Origin: CAZHYV01 sp964537055
GTDB lineage: Bacteria > Myxococcota_A > Polyangia > Palsa-1104 > JAEUJZ01
Reading direction: 5' to 3'
Length of the DNA: 64,000 nt
Assembly (NCBI GenBank): GCA_964537055.1
Contig: CAZHYV010000002.1
Coordinates: 62,001-126,000 of the forward strand
The notes below the pieces were generated by a model that was given only the letters and a program-made list of their open reading frames with translations, did no database searches and had not been told where the DNA came from. Shown here piece after piece: positions 1 through 9,040 of this stretch (positions are counted from its first letter, which is position 1; each line of letters opens with the position of its first letter). Position numbers and translations under genes: made by a program.

Positions 1-617
1 TCTTTCGGAGTAAGTTCGATGGCTTCTTTGAATGATTCACAGTGAGCCACCAGGTTTTCTTCTGTACGCGGAATTGCTCGAGGGCTACCCTCTTCATCAC
101 TTGATAGAAACGTGATAGGAATAAGGTCCTGGGTCAGCCTGTCCCTGCGGTAGAGAGCGCAGGTAATCAAGGTCCCCTGTAGACGCTTACGAACCTCTGG
201 TTCAATGGTTGAGGACTGTTTCAAATCGGTAGCTGTTTTATGAGTCTGAAGGCGAGGTGGATTAATGGCTAATGATGGAGATGGATCCGTCCCTCCTCGC
301 GGTCGAGTAATAAGTGCTCTTAAGGGAACGGTCTCTAAAAATTGCTGGAGTTCTCTAACCCCAGTCGTTGGATCTATCGGTAAGGTATTTGCTTGTAATT
401 TTGAGAGAGCCAATGTAAAAATAATAAATTCTGGAACATTTCCAAGCATCAGACCTACGAAATGGCCCTTCTGAATTCCGATTGTTTTTAGCTCCATGGC
501 TCTTCGTTCAACACGCTCGAGAAGCCCCCGCCAGGATAAATAGGTATCCCGATAAATGACCGCTTTTGTATTACCACAGCGTTCTGCGTTTTCGGTAAGC
601 CATTGGTAAAATAACAT
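1..617 (-). CDS. ANL-family acyl-CoA synthetase/adenylate-forming enzyme, N-terminal part (runs off the left edge)
   Basis: About 205 residues are visible from an ATG at 617 to the window edge. The first 90 residues have the N-terminal fold signature of AMP-binding (ANL) enzymes, which activate carboxylic acids with ATP: a short lead-in, YLSWRGLLERVERRA, KGHFVGLMLGNVPEFIIFTLALSKLQAN. The expected P-loop (usually S/T-G-T/S-T-G-x-P-K) falls at residues 168-177 but reads SSDEEGSPRA, without the Gly-Ser/Thr-Thr core and with Arg for Lys. Activity is therefore uncertain. AAAAGG lies about 8 nt before the start and could be a weak ribosome binding site. The rest of the gene is outside the window, so the substrate cannot be named. 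Confidence 0.7.
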   Translation of the reverse strand, partial: MLFYQWLTENAERCGNTKAVIYRDTYLSWRGLLERVERRAMELKTIGIQKGHFVGLMLGNVPEFIIFTLALSKLQANTLPIDPTTGVRELQQFLETVPLRALITRPRGGTDPSPSLAINPPRLQTHKTATDLKQSSTIEPEVRKRLQGTLITCALYRRDRLTQDLIPITFLSSDEEGSPRAIPRTEENLVAHCESFKEAIELTPK

Positions 618-780
618 GTTCTTCGCAACCTTTTGTAATAATAACAACTGCTATAAAGCAGACAGATGCCTTACCCTTCCCATCAAGCGACGTCTCTAGG
701 GCGGCTTTGAGGTGAGTTTATCGTAAACTTATTTTCGAAGCAAGAGGAGAACTTGAAGCGCTGTTGATTGCGTAGGCAGA

Positions 781-1140
781 TTATTTGGAGCTTTCTTTAC
801 GAGATGGACGCTCAAACGGCTTTACGTGCGAATACAACCATGCAATTGAGCGCCCTAACAGCTTCTCACGATAGTCTTTGTCTTTAGCTCGATTTTGGTG
901 TTTTAAGAGCGCATCCACGAGTTTTTCTTTACTGCCCCATTGCTTTTCTACTGCTTTTCCTAAATGGTGCAATTTGAGGAGTTTTTGGTTTGAAGCCTTT
1001 AAGAGCATTTTTTCTAAAGCATCTTTTTCTTGGTCCTCAGGTCGGTCAAACAGCTTTGTTGAAAATTTCATCAACTCGCGGACCAGTTTTTCTTTGGATT
1101 CAAATTGTTCTTTGACCAGTAAAAAAGGCGATTTTTTCAT
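781..1140 (-). CDS. Small basic helical protein with two 'SKEKLV' repeats, function unknown
   Basis: The product has 119 residues and is rich in Lys, Glu and Leu, with no membrane segment or signal peptide. Two copies of a helical unit are visible: FESKEKLVRELMKF near residue 13 and WGSKEKLVDALLKH near residue 68. Each is followed by a charged helix, so an internal duplication is likely. AGGAACG precedes the ATG, a reasonable ribosome binding site. The overlapping plus-strand frame at 878-1192 has the Phe/Ser-rich composition of an antisense shadow. I do not recognise a function; a cytoplasmic alpha-helical protein is the most that can be said. Confidence 0.6.
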   Translation of the reverse strand: MKKSPFLLVKEQFESKEKLVRELMKFSTKLFDRPEDQEKDALEKMLLKASNQKLLKLHHLGKAVEKQWGSKEKLVDALLKHQNRAKDKDYREKLLGRSIAWLYSHVKPFERPSRKESSK

Positions 1141-1200
1141 CGTACGTTCCTATCTATCTTTTTCTATTTTTAACCTCTTCCCTACAGGGTAAAAGGTAGG

Positions 1201-2226
1201 TTATATGGATTTGCTTAATCCCATAAGACGGGTGATTAAATCATCAGTTTGAGCTTGTGAAACTATAACATTCATTGTCATTGTCTCATTTTTCGCTTCT
1301 ATTTTAATAAGGCTCAAAAAGCCTGTAAAGCCCAGCATCTGAACTTGAGGATTCTTCTTTATCTCTTCTAACTTCTGATTTAAGCTCTCAACCCCTTTTT
1401 TCACTTCGTCCGCATTGGCAGCATCTATCTGTAGATTCATTTGTGCATTCTCCTTAAGCACCAAGGAGAACGTTAAATTCTTCATGGAGACTGGAGTCCC
1501 TAGAGCTCTTTCGAGTACGGTCTTAAATTTTACACTTTGTTCAGCAGATATCGCCCACGCAGCCCACATTGACGCATCTTTTCCAGAAGCCCTCTCGACC
1601 AAAGTAACAAACGCCTGGTTGGTTTTGACAGAATTTGCTTTTTTATCGCGCACTAGCAGCGCTTGTTCAACTCTACTTTTTTTCCCAAACAGAACTAGTT
1701 CTTTCCCCGTTGGGAGGACAAATGCAATCTTTTTGCTTGGAATTTCATGAATGGTATATCCGTTAAACGTTGAGGAAGTCCGCTCGAGCCCTTTTTCTTT
1801 ATAAGCATCAATACAAGCCAGAACATCTTTTTCTGTCATCTTGCCGCGAACAATTCCTAATGCCTCACTGGAATCCTTTTCGATGCTAGATGGGAGAGCT
1901 AGCGTCAAAGTCCCCACCTGTTGCTCTGGGTTTACCCCACATTTTTTAATAAAATCTTGATAGGTTTTTAGGGTGTTGGGATCCTGTTGCTGCAACTCTT
2001 TTGCCTTCGAGGCCAAGTGGGATTGGTTCATTTTTTGCATATCCACTGCAAAAACGATCGTCGTATCAGCAGGCATCAGTTCAAGGTCTTCTCTCTGCTC
2101 CTGCTGCGCTCCTCCTTTACAAGACTTTGTACAACTTGCCAACGTTGCTACGGCAGCGAACGTCAGAACAAAATTCTTTGTTTTATTAAACCAAGGCTTT
2201 GCCGCAAAACGGATGGATAGACTCAT
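1201..2226 (-). CDS. Putative lipoprotein, DUF3352-like exported protein
   Basis: The longest frame opens at 2280, but the ATG at 2226 is preceded by GAGGTGATC, a strong ribosome binding site, and starts directly at a lipoprotein signal. The signal is a basic n-region, a hydrophobic stretch (FVLTFAAVATLASC) and a Cys near residue 32. The mature part begins with a charged linker and then PADTTIVFAVDMQKM, an arrangement seen in exported myxobacterial proteins with DUF3352-like folds. The alternating strand/helix pattern continues to the end (341 aa). Probably attached to a membrane facing the periplasm. No catalytic motif is visible. Confidence 0.65.
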   Translation of the reverse strand: MSLSIRFAAKPWFNKTKNFVLTFAAVATLASCTKSCKGGAQQEQREDLELMPADTTIVFAVDMQKMNQSHLASKAKELQQQDPNTLKTYQDFIKKCGVNPEQQVGTLTLALPSSIEKDSSEALGIVRGKMTEKDVLACIDAYKEKGLERTSSTFNGYTIHEIPSKKIAFVLPTGKELVLFGKKSRVEQALLVRDKKANSVKTNQAFVTLVERASGKDASMWAAWAISAEQSVKFKTVLERALGTPVSMKNLTFSLVLKENAQMNLQIDAANADEVKKGVESLNQKLEEIKKNPQVQMLGFTGFLSLIKIEAKNETMTMNVIVSQAQTDDLITRLMGLSKSI

Positions 2227-2382
2227 GATCACCTCAACAAAAAGTAGTCTTTTTATAAAGGAGTGCTGATTGATTGTCAAGGAACGGTTATGCCTCGCCA
2301 GGGCTAACGGACCAAAAAAGAGCTTGAACCATCAAATGGAGCCCAGAGATGCCCTTTCTTACGTTTACTCAATAACTTGTCT

Positions 2383-3258
2383 TTAAGGAAGCAAGATACC
2401 CGTCGTAGCCGACACAAAATAACCAATATCATTACTCTGGGTGCCATAATCCACAAACGTTTGGTATCGGAAATCTCCCTGCAGATACCACTCTAGGGTC
2501 GAAGACGTCTGTTCTTCTAGACGAACCCGCAGCCGCGCGCGGACGTCCACCCAAGGTTCAAGCAGCATCTTCCCAAAATCTCTGGGGGCCGCCGATGTTC
2601 CATTGCCACTTTGGCCTACAGAAGTTTGCAAACCTCCATGAATAATAAACTCCCCCTTCACTCTCTTTTTACCGATCTGCAACTGAACACTGGGTACGAC
2701 CCCAAAAAGGGCCATGCCCTCAAATGGAGGGATGGAGGTAAAATGCCCTACATACTTTACTCCCAAAATATCCATCCTGAACCCAACCTCCCAAAATCCC
2801 AATCGGAACTCACGAAATGTTCCAAACCATACTTCACCAATTTGTGCCGTCAGGTTGGCGGTTGTATCCAAAAACTTAGGGTTCCGCTGAAATCCAAGCA
2901 CGCCGACTCCAAGATGAAGCCAAGGCTTTATCACGAGACTGATTCCTCGCAATTTAGCATCTACATACGGGACATACGAAGACATACGCGAGTCTGCATT
3001 AAACGCAAACCGAAGCGAGCTGGTGAATATTTGAGGGCGATATTTCTGACAAAAGGTACCTGCATGGCAGCGTAAATTCACTGATAGGTCGAAAAGCCCT
3101 GCGTAGTCGGGCTGAATCTGCGTACCATGAAGAAATCCTCCTAGGCCAACGTTCCCATGGATACTCCAAGGCAGAAGCTCTTGGGAAAAAACGTAGCGAG
3201 ACGAATGGAATATAACGAAAAGGGATAACGCGAAACCCATTCGTGACATAGATCGCAT
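2383..3258 (-). CDS. Outer-membrane beta-barrel-like exported protein
   Basis: The N-terminus has a signal peptide (MGFALSLFVIFHSSRYVFSQ, cleavage near residue 26). The remaining ~265 residues are Gly/aromatic-rich alternating strands (NVGLGGFLHG, PWLHLGVGVLGF, VDVRARLRVRL, YFVSATTGILLP), as in outer-membrane barrels. The ATG follows immediately after the TAA of the upstream gene, with GGGAG 8 nt ahead, so the two genes are probably one transcript and translationally coupled. No family could be named. A porin-like or structural OMP is inferred from composition only. Confidence 0.6.
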   Translation of the reverse strand: MRSMSRMGFALSLFVIFHSSRYVFSQELLPWSIHGNVGLGGFLHGTQIQPDYAGLFDLSVNLRCHAGTFCQKYRPQIFTSSLRFAFNADSRMSSYVPYVDAKLRGISLVIKPWLHLGVGVLGFQRNPKFLDTTANLTAQIGEVWFGTFREFRLGFWEVGFRMDILGVKYVGHFTSIPPFEGMALFGVVPSVQLQIGKKRVKGEFIIHGGLQTSVGQSGNGTSAAPRDFGKMLLEPWVDVRARLRVRLEEQTSSTLEWYLQGDFRYQTFVDYGTQSNDIGYFVSATTGILLP

Positions 3259-5211
3259 TTACAACTCCCTTTTCTCTCGTACTAGCAAAAAGGAGATACT
3301 GGCTGACCCTCCGCTCGTACCTTCGTGACAGAGCGCGACAAGGTCAGGACTTCCGTCTTGATTAAAATCTTCTGTGGCGAAGCGAGGGGATTTACAAAGC
3401 CCCGAGAGAAATGGCATCTTGACTTCTGTTCTTGCATCAATCCAGGAACTGCCGAACGATATACTCAATAAAATTTCGCCCGAATATTGAGTATCAAAAG
3501 AAACCATATCTAAATAGCCGTCCTGGTTTACATCTAGAACAAGGGGCAGATCTTTTACCCAATCCACCAAGATTGGAGCAGAGAATGTGCCATCCCCTTG
3601 CCCCAGTAGGAAGAGAAGCTTACGTTCTGAGTCTTGCAAAGCAATGAGATCAGGCAGGCCATCCCAATTCATATCTTTGGAAAAGAAAAACTCCTTACCA
3701 GAGAGAAACGGCAAATTTATAAAACGAGGTTCTTTGGCAAAGGTACCATCCCCAAGGCCCTTATAAATCTCGAGTCCCTTGATTTCGTTCACAACGAGGT
3801 CAGCAACACGATCTCGATCTGTATCTATCAAGAAGCGAGAGTTGCTAAAAAGTAACAATTGCTGCTCCTTATAAGTAAAGGTTCGATCTCTCCCTGTTAA
3901 GGCAATCACAACTTTTCCAGACCCATAGCTGGTGAACCCAACGAAATCCAGAGTACCGTTATGATCGAGATCCACCATGGGTTCAAAAGAATAAGTGAGT
4001 GTTTTCAATACGATCGGAGACAAAAAGGCTCCATCGCCTTTCCCCCACAATAGGACTTTCTCCCCCCTATCACACAGAATCAACAAATCAAGATGACGAT
4101 CCCCATCTATATCTACCGCGCGAATTGAAGAGTATCCACTACAACTTGTCAAAGCAAAGGGTGTCTTTGCCTGGAAGGAAGACTGGCCCTGATTCAGAAC
4201 AATCCCTATCTTCTCGCTAGATAAGAGAGCCAGATCGGGCCGCTTGTCTTCATTGAAATCTCCGGTAGTCATCATCCAAGGATCAAAATCCGAAGAGATG
4301 GGTAGAGATGATTCTACAAAAGTGACAGATTGGAGATGGCTTGGCATAATTAATCCTTCAATTTCTAAAAAATGCCCGCCTTCTAAGAAACTCCCGGCAT
4401 AATGATTTTGGAACTCTTCCATGTTTGTTTCTTGCAGGGACGGAGGTAAAGCCAGAATCCCGCTTAGTGCGGCAAACATCTCAGAGACTACGAGTTTTAA
4501 TTCTTCGATGCTTAGCGCGCTTGCATGGTATCTTGGGACCAATCCGTTTCCTTGAAGAAGGCCCCAACTTAAAGCAAGCTGCCAGCTAAAAGCACCGTCC
4601 ATCCCCTTGTCACATTGTCCCCAAAGAGATTTGCAGGTTATAGGATGACCAATCGACTGATGGCGTGCTTCATGAAAGAGCAGCACAAGAGGAATAGCGC
4701 GCCTCGACAAGGAATCGCAAATATATATCGTTGAAGGATAGTTAGCATCGTACCAAGCGTAGGGCGAGCTCGAACATCCGGATTTTATCGCGTGAGCTGA
4801 ATTTAAAATATAATTTGTAACGAGCTGGTTAAGATTTTTCTGATCCTCCTTGAGGAAAGTATCAACAAAATCGTACATTTGCGCCTCTTCTAAGGTCGCA
4901 AGACCAAACATCTTTTTATCTTTTGGAAAAGCCAGGGGAGCATTGAGTCCCATATGAATGGCTTTCACCAAAGCTTCTAGACCTTCTTCATGGCCCGCAA
5001 ATGAAGCAACATCGATGTTACTTTGATTCAGAATTGCCTCTCGACAGGCCGGGGTCAATTCACTTTCCCCGGGTTGACATCCATGCGCCATAAAAAGGCT
5101 ATAATAGTCTGTGTTTTGACAGGCCAAGAGAAAAATTCCGGTCAAAGGAAGGAGCATAGCCAAACGTCGTGTCATCTCCATACATTCTACTATATCATCC
5201 CACGAGTGCAA
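3259..5211 (-). CDS. Lipoprotein with HExxH metalloprotease-like motif and FG-GAP/VCBS repeats
   Basis: A hydrophobic segment ends in LLAC (Cys31), a lipobox. The next ~170 residues are a helical domain with HEARH at residues 180-184 and a further His at 189 (LLFHEARHQSIGHP). This fits the HExxH zinc site of gluzincin peptidases, although the family cannot be named. From about residue 310 there are at least six FG-GAP/VCBS blades with Asp-rich calcium loops (DIDGDRHLD, DLDHNGTLD, DTDRDRVAD, DMNWDGLPD, DVNQDGYLD, DFNQDGSPD), as in integrin-type propellers. Start: the ATG at 5211 has AAGGG 7 nt ahead and a fitting promoter; an alternative ATG at 5175 would shorten the signal peptide. Likely a surface or periplasmic enzyme with a binding propeller. 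Confidence 0.65.
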   Translation of the reverse strand: MHSWDDIVECMEMTRRLAMLLPLTGIFLLACQNTDYYSLFMAHGCQPGESELTPACREAILNQSNIDVASFAGHEEGLEALVKAIHMGLNAPLAFPKDKKMFGLATLEEAQMYDFVDTFLKEDQKNLNQLVTNYILNSAHAIKSGCSSSPYAWYDANYPSTIYICDSLSRRAIPLVLLFHEARHQSIGHPITCKSLWGQCDKGMDGAFSWQLALSWGLLQGNGLVPRYHASALSIEELKLVVSEMFAALSGILALPPSLQETNMEEFQNHYAGSFLEGGHFLEIEGLIMPSHLQSVTFVESSLPISSDFDPWMMTTGDFNEDKRPDLALLSSEKIGIVLNQGQSSFQAKTPFALTSCSGYSSIRAVDIDGDRHLDLLILCDRGEKVLLWGKGDGAFLSPIVLKTLTYSFEPMVDLDHNGTLDFVGFTSYGSGKVVIALTGRDRTFTYKEQQLLLFSNSRFLIDTDRDRVADLVVNEIKGLEIYKGLGDGTFAKEPRFINLPFLSGKEFFFSKDMNWDGLPDLIALQDSERKLLFLLGQGDGTFSAPILVDWVKDLPLVLDVNQDGYLDMVSFDTQYSGEILLSISFGSSWIDARTEVKMPFLSGLCKSPRFATEDFNQDGSPDLVALCHEGTSGGSASISFLLVREKREL

Positions 5212-5232
5212 GTATGCGGACCCTTGAAACGT

Positions 5233-5261
5233 AGTCTAGAGGTCTCGCATGAAAAATTCAA
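5233..5261 (-). promoter_or_regulatory. Candidate sigma70-type promoter of the HExxH/FG-GAP lipoprotein
   Basis: On the minus strand TTGAAT is followed after exactly 17 bp by TAGACT. The expected start of transcription (about 5226) leaves a 14-nt leader carrying AAGGG before the ATG at 5211. This supports the longer start of that gene. Confidence 0.4.
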
Positions 5262-5309
5262 ACGAGAGCAAGAATGTTCCTCCCCTCCATGGACCTATGC
5301 AACCTGTAG

Positions 5310-8300
5310 CTAGGCGTTCACTCCATGGCATTTCTTGTATTTTTTCCCAGAGCCACAGGGACAAGGGTCATTCCTCCCTACTTTCGGAGCATCGCGGTGA
5401 ACTGGCGTAGTCCCTCTTTGTTGAGCAGAAGCGTCTGATGAAGAAGGTTCATCGCCCCCAGACGTTGAGCTGCCCACGTGCTGAGCAACCATAGGTCGTT
5501 CTTTATGTTTAAGCTCGGGCATAGGAGAAGCTGCCTGTGAGGAGATTCCCTGGGAAGGTCTTTGCTCAATCTGAACCCAGTACAGCTTTTTAAGCCCATT
5601 GAAAAGGAGCCGATCCATCATTTCTTGGAAGAGAGCAAACCCCTCCCGCTTGTACTCCTGCTTAGGGTCCTTTTGACCATAGCCACGGAGACCAATCCCC
5701 TCACGAAGATGATCCATGGTTTTCAGGTGAGCGATCCATTGGGTATCGATCTCTTCTAACAAAAAATGTCTTGCCAAATAAAGAAAATATAAGCCTAGCT
5801 CTACCTCACGAGCTTTTGTATAGGTCTCTACCTGTTCCCAGATCTTTTCTGCAATCTCTTGAGTATCCGAAGAAAGATGATTCAAAGAGATTTCGACATG
5901 AAACTGCTCTCGTACAGCCTGAGAGAGTCCTTCGAGGTCCCACTCTTCGGATGGTTTCCCATCAGGGCAGTAGGTAGCTACCAGGCTCCCTACCACCTGC
6001 TCAGCCATGTCAAGAATACGTTCTCGTTGCTGAATTAATGAGATGGCAGTTTCATTGCAGGCCAGTGCTAACATCTTCGCTTTATCCTGGTGGACGGAAC
6101 GAAAATCAATGGCAGCCCCAAACTGACGATAAATCTCATGGGTCAGCGCTTCTGGACCAGGGACTTGTTTTGGTGTTTCCTCGGAAGAAGCTTGAACAGA
6201 GGCCGGATGGGTCGCCGTATCATAGGCGTCGATCAAGGGTATAAACGCGGTCTTTAGTCTCTCTGCTAGGGTTTTCTGATCAAGCTCTCCTGACTTTGCG
6301 GGAACAAGGCCCTCTTTCATCCCTTTTGCATCGGACTCACGGATGTACCGTCCTTCGAGAATTTGTCTTCGCAAATGGTAAATCGCTTTGCGCTGCTGAT
6401 TCATAACATCGTCGTACTCAAGCAGGTGCTTTCTCCCATCGAAGTGGTGGGCTTCTACCTTCCTCTGCGCATTCTCAATCGCCCTCGTAATCATTCCTGC
6501 CTCAATCGGAACGTCCTCCTCCATTCCTAAACGGTCCATCATGCTTGAAAGTCTGCCTGCCCCAAAAATACGGAGCAGGTCATCTTCTAAGGAGAGATAG
6601 AATCGGCTGGAGCCAGGATCACCTTGACGTCCTGCTCGACCTCGAAGCTGGTTGTCAATCCGTCTAGACTCGTGGCGTTCGGTACCGATAATATGTAGGC
6701 CGCCAAGAGCACGAACTTTTTCTTTTTCCTGCTCGGTGATGGTTTTAAATTGAAGGAGCGCTTGTTTATACTCTGGGGTTGTCTCGTCACAAGCTCCAGG
6801 GCGGCATGCCGCCTCTTCTCCATACACCTCTGCCCGGGCCATAAACTCTGGGTTTCCCCCAAGAAGAATGTCCGTCCCACGTCCTGCCATGTTGGTAGCG
6901 ATGGTAATGGCACCTTGCCGGCCCGCTTGAGCAACGACGGCAGCTTCGCGAGCATGCTGCTTTGCATTAAGCACTGTGTGCGGAATGCCTTTCCTTTTAA
7001 GCATGACGGAGAGAACCTCACTTTTTTCAACGCTCACGGTACCTACAAGAACAGGCTGCCCTCGCCTGTAAGCATCCTCAACCTCTTTAATCACTGCTCG
7101 AAATTTGCCAGCTTCGTTCTTGTAAACCAAATCTGGGAGGTCTCTGCGGACCATAGCACGATGGGTAGGAATGCTTACAACATCCAGTTTGTAAATCTTA
7201 TGAAATTCCTCTGCTTCTGTATCTGCAGTCCCTGTCATCCCTCCCAGCTTTTTATAAAGCCGGAATAAGTTCTGGAATGAGATTGTGGCAAGGGTTTGGG
7301 TTTCTTCCTCGATCTTCACATTCTCTTTGGCCTCAACTGCTTGGTGGAGACCATCAGACCAGCGGCGTCCTGGCATCAACCTGCCAGTAAATTCATCAAT
7401 GATGACAACCTGTCCTTGCTCATTGACCACATAATTTACATCACGTTTATAGAGGGTATGCGCACGAAGGGCTTGTTGGAGGTGATGATTATAATCTAGA
7501 TTGTTTGCATCGTACAGATTGCCGATCCCTAACTTCTGTTCAACCTTCTCAATTCCTACGTCGGTAAGTGCCACCGAGTGATGTTTTTCGTCCACTGTGT
7601 AATCCACATCTTTTCGCAGGGATGGTATGACTCGATTGACCTGGTAATAGAGTGCTGCCGACTGTTCGGCCGGTCCACTGATAATGAGTGGTGTTCTAGC
7701 CTCGTCGATAAGAATAGAGTCTACTTCGTCGACGATAGCGTAGTGTAAATTACGTTGCACATAACGTTCAATTGAGTTTTTCATGTTATCGCGGAGATAA
7801 TCAAATCCAAACTCGTTGTTGGTACCGTAGGTAATATGGGCTCGGTAAGCTTTCTGTTTTTCTGCATCTGACTGACCTGCAATCACTACCCCAATGTCCA
7901 TTCCTAAAAACCGGTAGACACGACCCATCCACTCAGCATCCCGAGTCGCGAGGTAATCATTCACTGTTACCAGATGGGCCCCTTTCCTCTCAAGAGCATT
8001 CAAATAGAGAGGCGACGTGGCGACAAGCGTCTTTCCCTCTCCGGTTTTCATCTCAGAAATTGCACCTCGATGAAGAACCATCCCCCCTAGCAGCTGAACA
8101 TCGTAGTGGCGCATGCCCAGCACACGGCGACTGGCCTCTCTTACCGTGGCGAAGGCCTCGGGAAGAATCTGATCGAGTGGCTCTCCCCGGTCCAAGCGCT
8201 GATAAAACACACCTGTTATTCCCTGAAGCTCGGCATCGGATTTCTTTTGCCAGGCTGGCTCTAGCTCGTTCACTTTGGCAACAAGGGGAAGAAGTCTTTT

Positions 8301-8354
8301 GATTTCTCGTTCGTGGCTAGTACCGAATATTTTTTTGATGAGCGTGCTAATCAT
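5310..8354 (-). CDS. secA: Preprotein translocase ATPase SecA
   Basis: SecA is the ATPase motor that pushes unfolded precursors through SecYEG. The 1,014-residue protein is somewhat longer than the usual ~900. Visible are the Walker A region MKTGEGKT (102-109), the DEVDSILIDEARTP Walker B region, the preprotein cross-linking domain, helicase motif VI (QLRGRAGRQGDPGSSRF) and the zinc-binding SEC-C tail with CPCGSGKKYKKCHG at 998-1011. The tail is preceded by a Ser/Pro-rich linker. The start ATG has AGGAACAATC ahead. The many exported lipoproteins in this window would depend on it. A divergent small membrane gene lies upstream across a 231-bp gap. Confidence 0.98.
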   Translation of the reverse strand: MISTLIKKIFGTSHEREIKRLLPLVAKVNELEPAWQKKSDAELQGITGVFYQRLDRGEPLDQILPEAFATVREASRRVLGMRHYDVQLLGGMVLHRGAISEMKTGEGKTLVATSPLYLNALERKGAHLVTVNDYLATRDAEWMGRVYRFLGMDIGVVIAGQSDAEKQKAYRAHITYGTNNEFGFDYLRDNMKNSIERYVQRNLHYAIVDEVDSILIDEARTPLIISGPAEQSAALYYQVNRVIPSLRKDVDYTVDEKHHSVALTDVGIEKVEQKLGIGNLYDANNLDYNHHLQQALRAHTLYKRDVNYVVNEQGQVVIIDEFTGRLMPGRRWSDGLHQAVEAKENVKIEEETQTLATISFQNLFRLYKKLGGMTGTADTEAEEFHKIYKLDVVSIPTHRAMVRRDLPDLVYKNEAGKFRAVIKEVEDAYRRGQPVLVGTVSVEKSEVLSVMLKRKGIPHTVLNAKQHAREAAVVAQAGRQGAITIATNMAGRGTDILLGGNPEFMARAEVYGEEAACRPGACDETTPEYKQALLQFKTITEQEKEKVRALGGLHIIGTERHESRRIDNQLRGRAGRQGDPGSSRFYLSLEDDLLRIFGAGRLSSMMDRLGMEEDVPIEAGMITRAIENAQRKVEAHHFDGRKHLLEYDDVMNQQRKAIYHLRRQILEGRYIRESDAKGMKEGLVPAKSGELDQKTLAERLKTAFIPLIDAYDTATHPASVQASSEETPKQVPGPEALTHEIYRQFGAAIDFRSVHQDKAKMLALACNETAISLIQQRERILDMAEQVVGSLVATYCPDGKPSEEWDLEGLSQAVREQFHVEISLNHLSSDTQEIAEKIWEQVETYTKAREVELGLYFLYLARHFLLEEIDTQWIAHLKTMDHLREGIGLRGYGQKDPKQEYKREGFALFQEMMDRLLFNGLKKLYWVQIEQRPSQGISSQAASPMPELKHKERPMVAQHVGSSTSGGDEPSSSDASAQQRGTTPVHRDAPKVGRNDPCPCGSGKKYKKCHGVNA

Positions 8355-8417
8355 GATTGTTCCTAAATGGGACCTGGGCTGCTACGACATGCTAGGAGCC
8401 ACAAAATTTTATTTTGA

Positions 8418-8446
8418 ACAATATAAGATATGCGATTTTGTAGCAA
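8418..8446 (-). promoter_or_regulatory. Candidate secA promoter
   Basis: In the 231-bp AT-rich gap between secA and the divergent gene at 8586, the minus strand has TTGCTA, 17 bp, then TATTGT. The implied leader is about 60 nt and ends in the AGGAAC ribosome binding site of secA. Weak consensus match; no SecM-like arrest peptide was seen in the leader. Confidence 0.3.
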
Positions 8447-8585
8447 TAATGCAAGCGACTCATTGCATTTGGAAAATTTTCTTTAGTAATAAAGTTTGCA
8501 CTCAGATCTTCGGTTGATAAAGTAGAGGCATGGGAACACGATTTAGAAGATGTCTTATTATTAAACAACCCTGCTAGGAGTTTTT

Positions 8586-8939
8586 ATGGAACAACTTCGT
8601 ACTCATCTTCGCACCTCTTACATCGTTATGATGCTACTCATGATTCCTTTTACTTTTGGAATCGCTACCCTATTTATGTGGATCACTTCTCGGAAATGGC
8701 CAAAGCTGATTGATTCAGAAGGGATGACGTTACGGAGCGGCAAGCGGCTTTTATGGACAGAGCTTACCAAGATTCAGCCCGTAACTGTGGTGAATCGCGC
8801 TGGTGTTCGTATTACCGGACGGCTAGACTTGTACTTTGATAAATTTGTTGTTCCCATAGTAACGCATTCTCTGAAAGAAGGCGATACGGTCCTTGAGTTT
8901 ACAAGCAAGATCCTCAAGGTTCCACTTGCCAGCGGATAG
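8586..8939 (+). CDS. Small membrane protein of unknown function
   Basis: The product has 117 residues. TAGGAG lies 6 nt before the ATG, a good ribosome binding site. A single hydrophobic segment (about residues 12-33, VMMLLMIPFTFGIATLFMWI) is followed by a soluble, mainly beta region of about 80 residues (MTLRSGKRLLWTELTKIQPV, VRITGRLDLYFDKFVV). The pattern suggests a membrane-anchored PH-like or DUF-type domain facing the cytoplasm. It is transcribed divergently from secA, and the 100 bp between it and the next, convergent gene holds nothing recognisable. Function unknown. Confidence 0.65.
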   Translation: MEQLRTHLRTSYIVMMLLMIPFTFGIATLFMWITSRKWPKLIDSEGMTLRSGKRLLWTELTKIQPVTVVNRAGVRITGRLDLYFDKFVVPIVTHSLKEGDTVLEFTSKILKVPLASG

Positions 8940-9040
8940 GTTTCTTCTCACAATGGAGGGTCCTCGTGCGACAAAAAACGTCGCTGCGGAAAGCGAAAAA
9001 AGGCGCTGTGGCGGAAGATGCTACAGCGATGAAGGGCTCG

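Noticed and set aside
878..1192. Plus-strand frame of 104 residues
   Set aside because: Antisense to the better-supported minus-strand gene; Phe/Ser-rich composition typical of a shadow and no ribosome binding site.
6587..7268. Several long frames on both strands inside secA
   Set aside because: All lie within the conserved SecA coding frame, which explains their openness.
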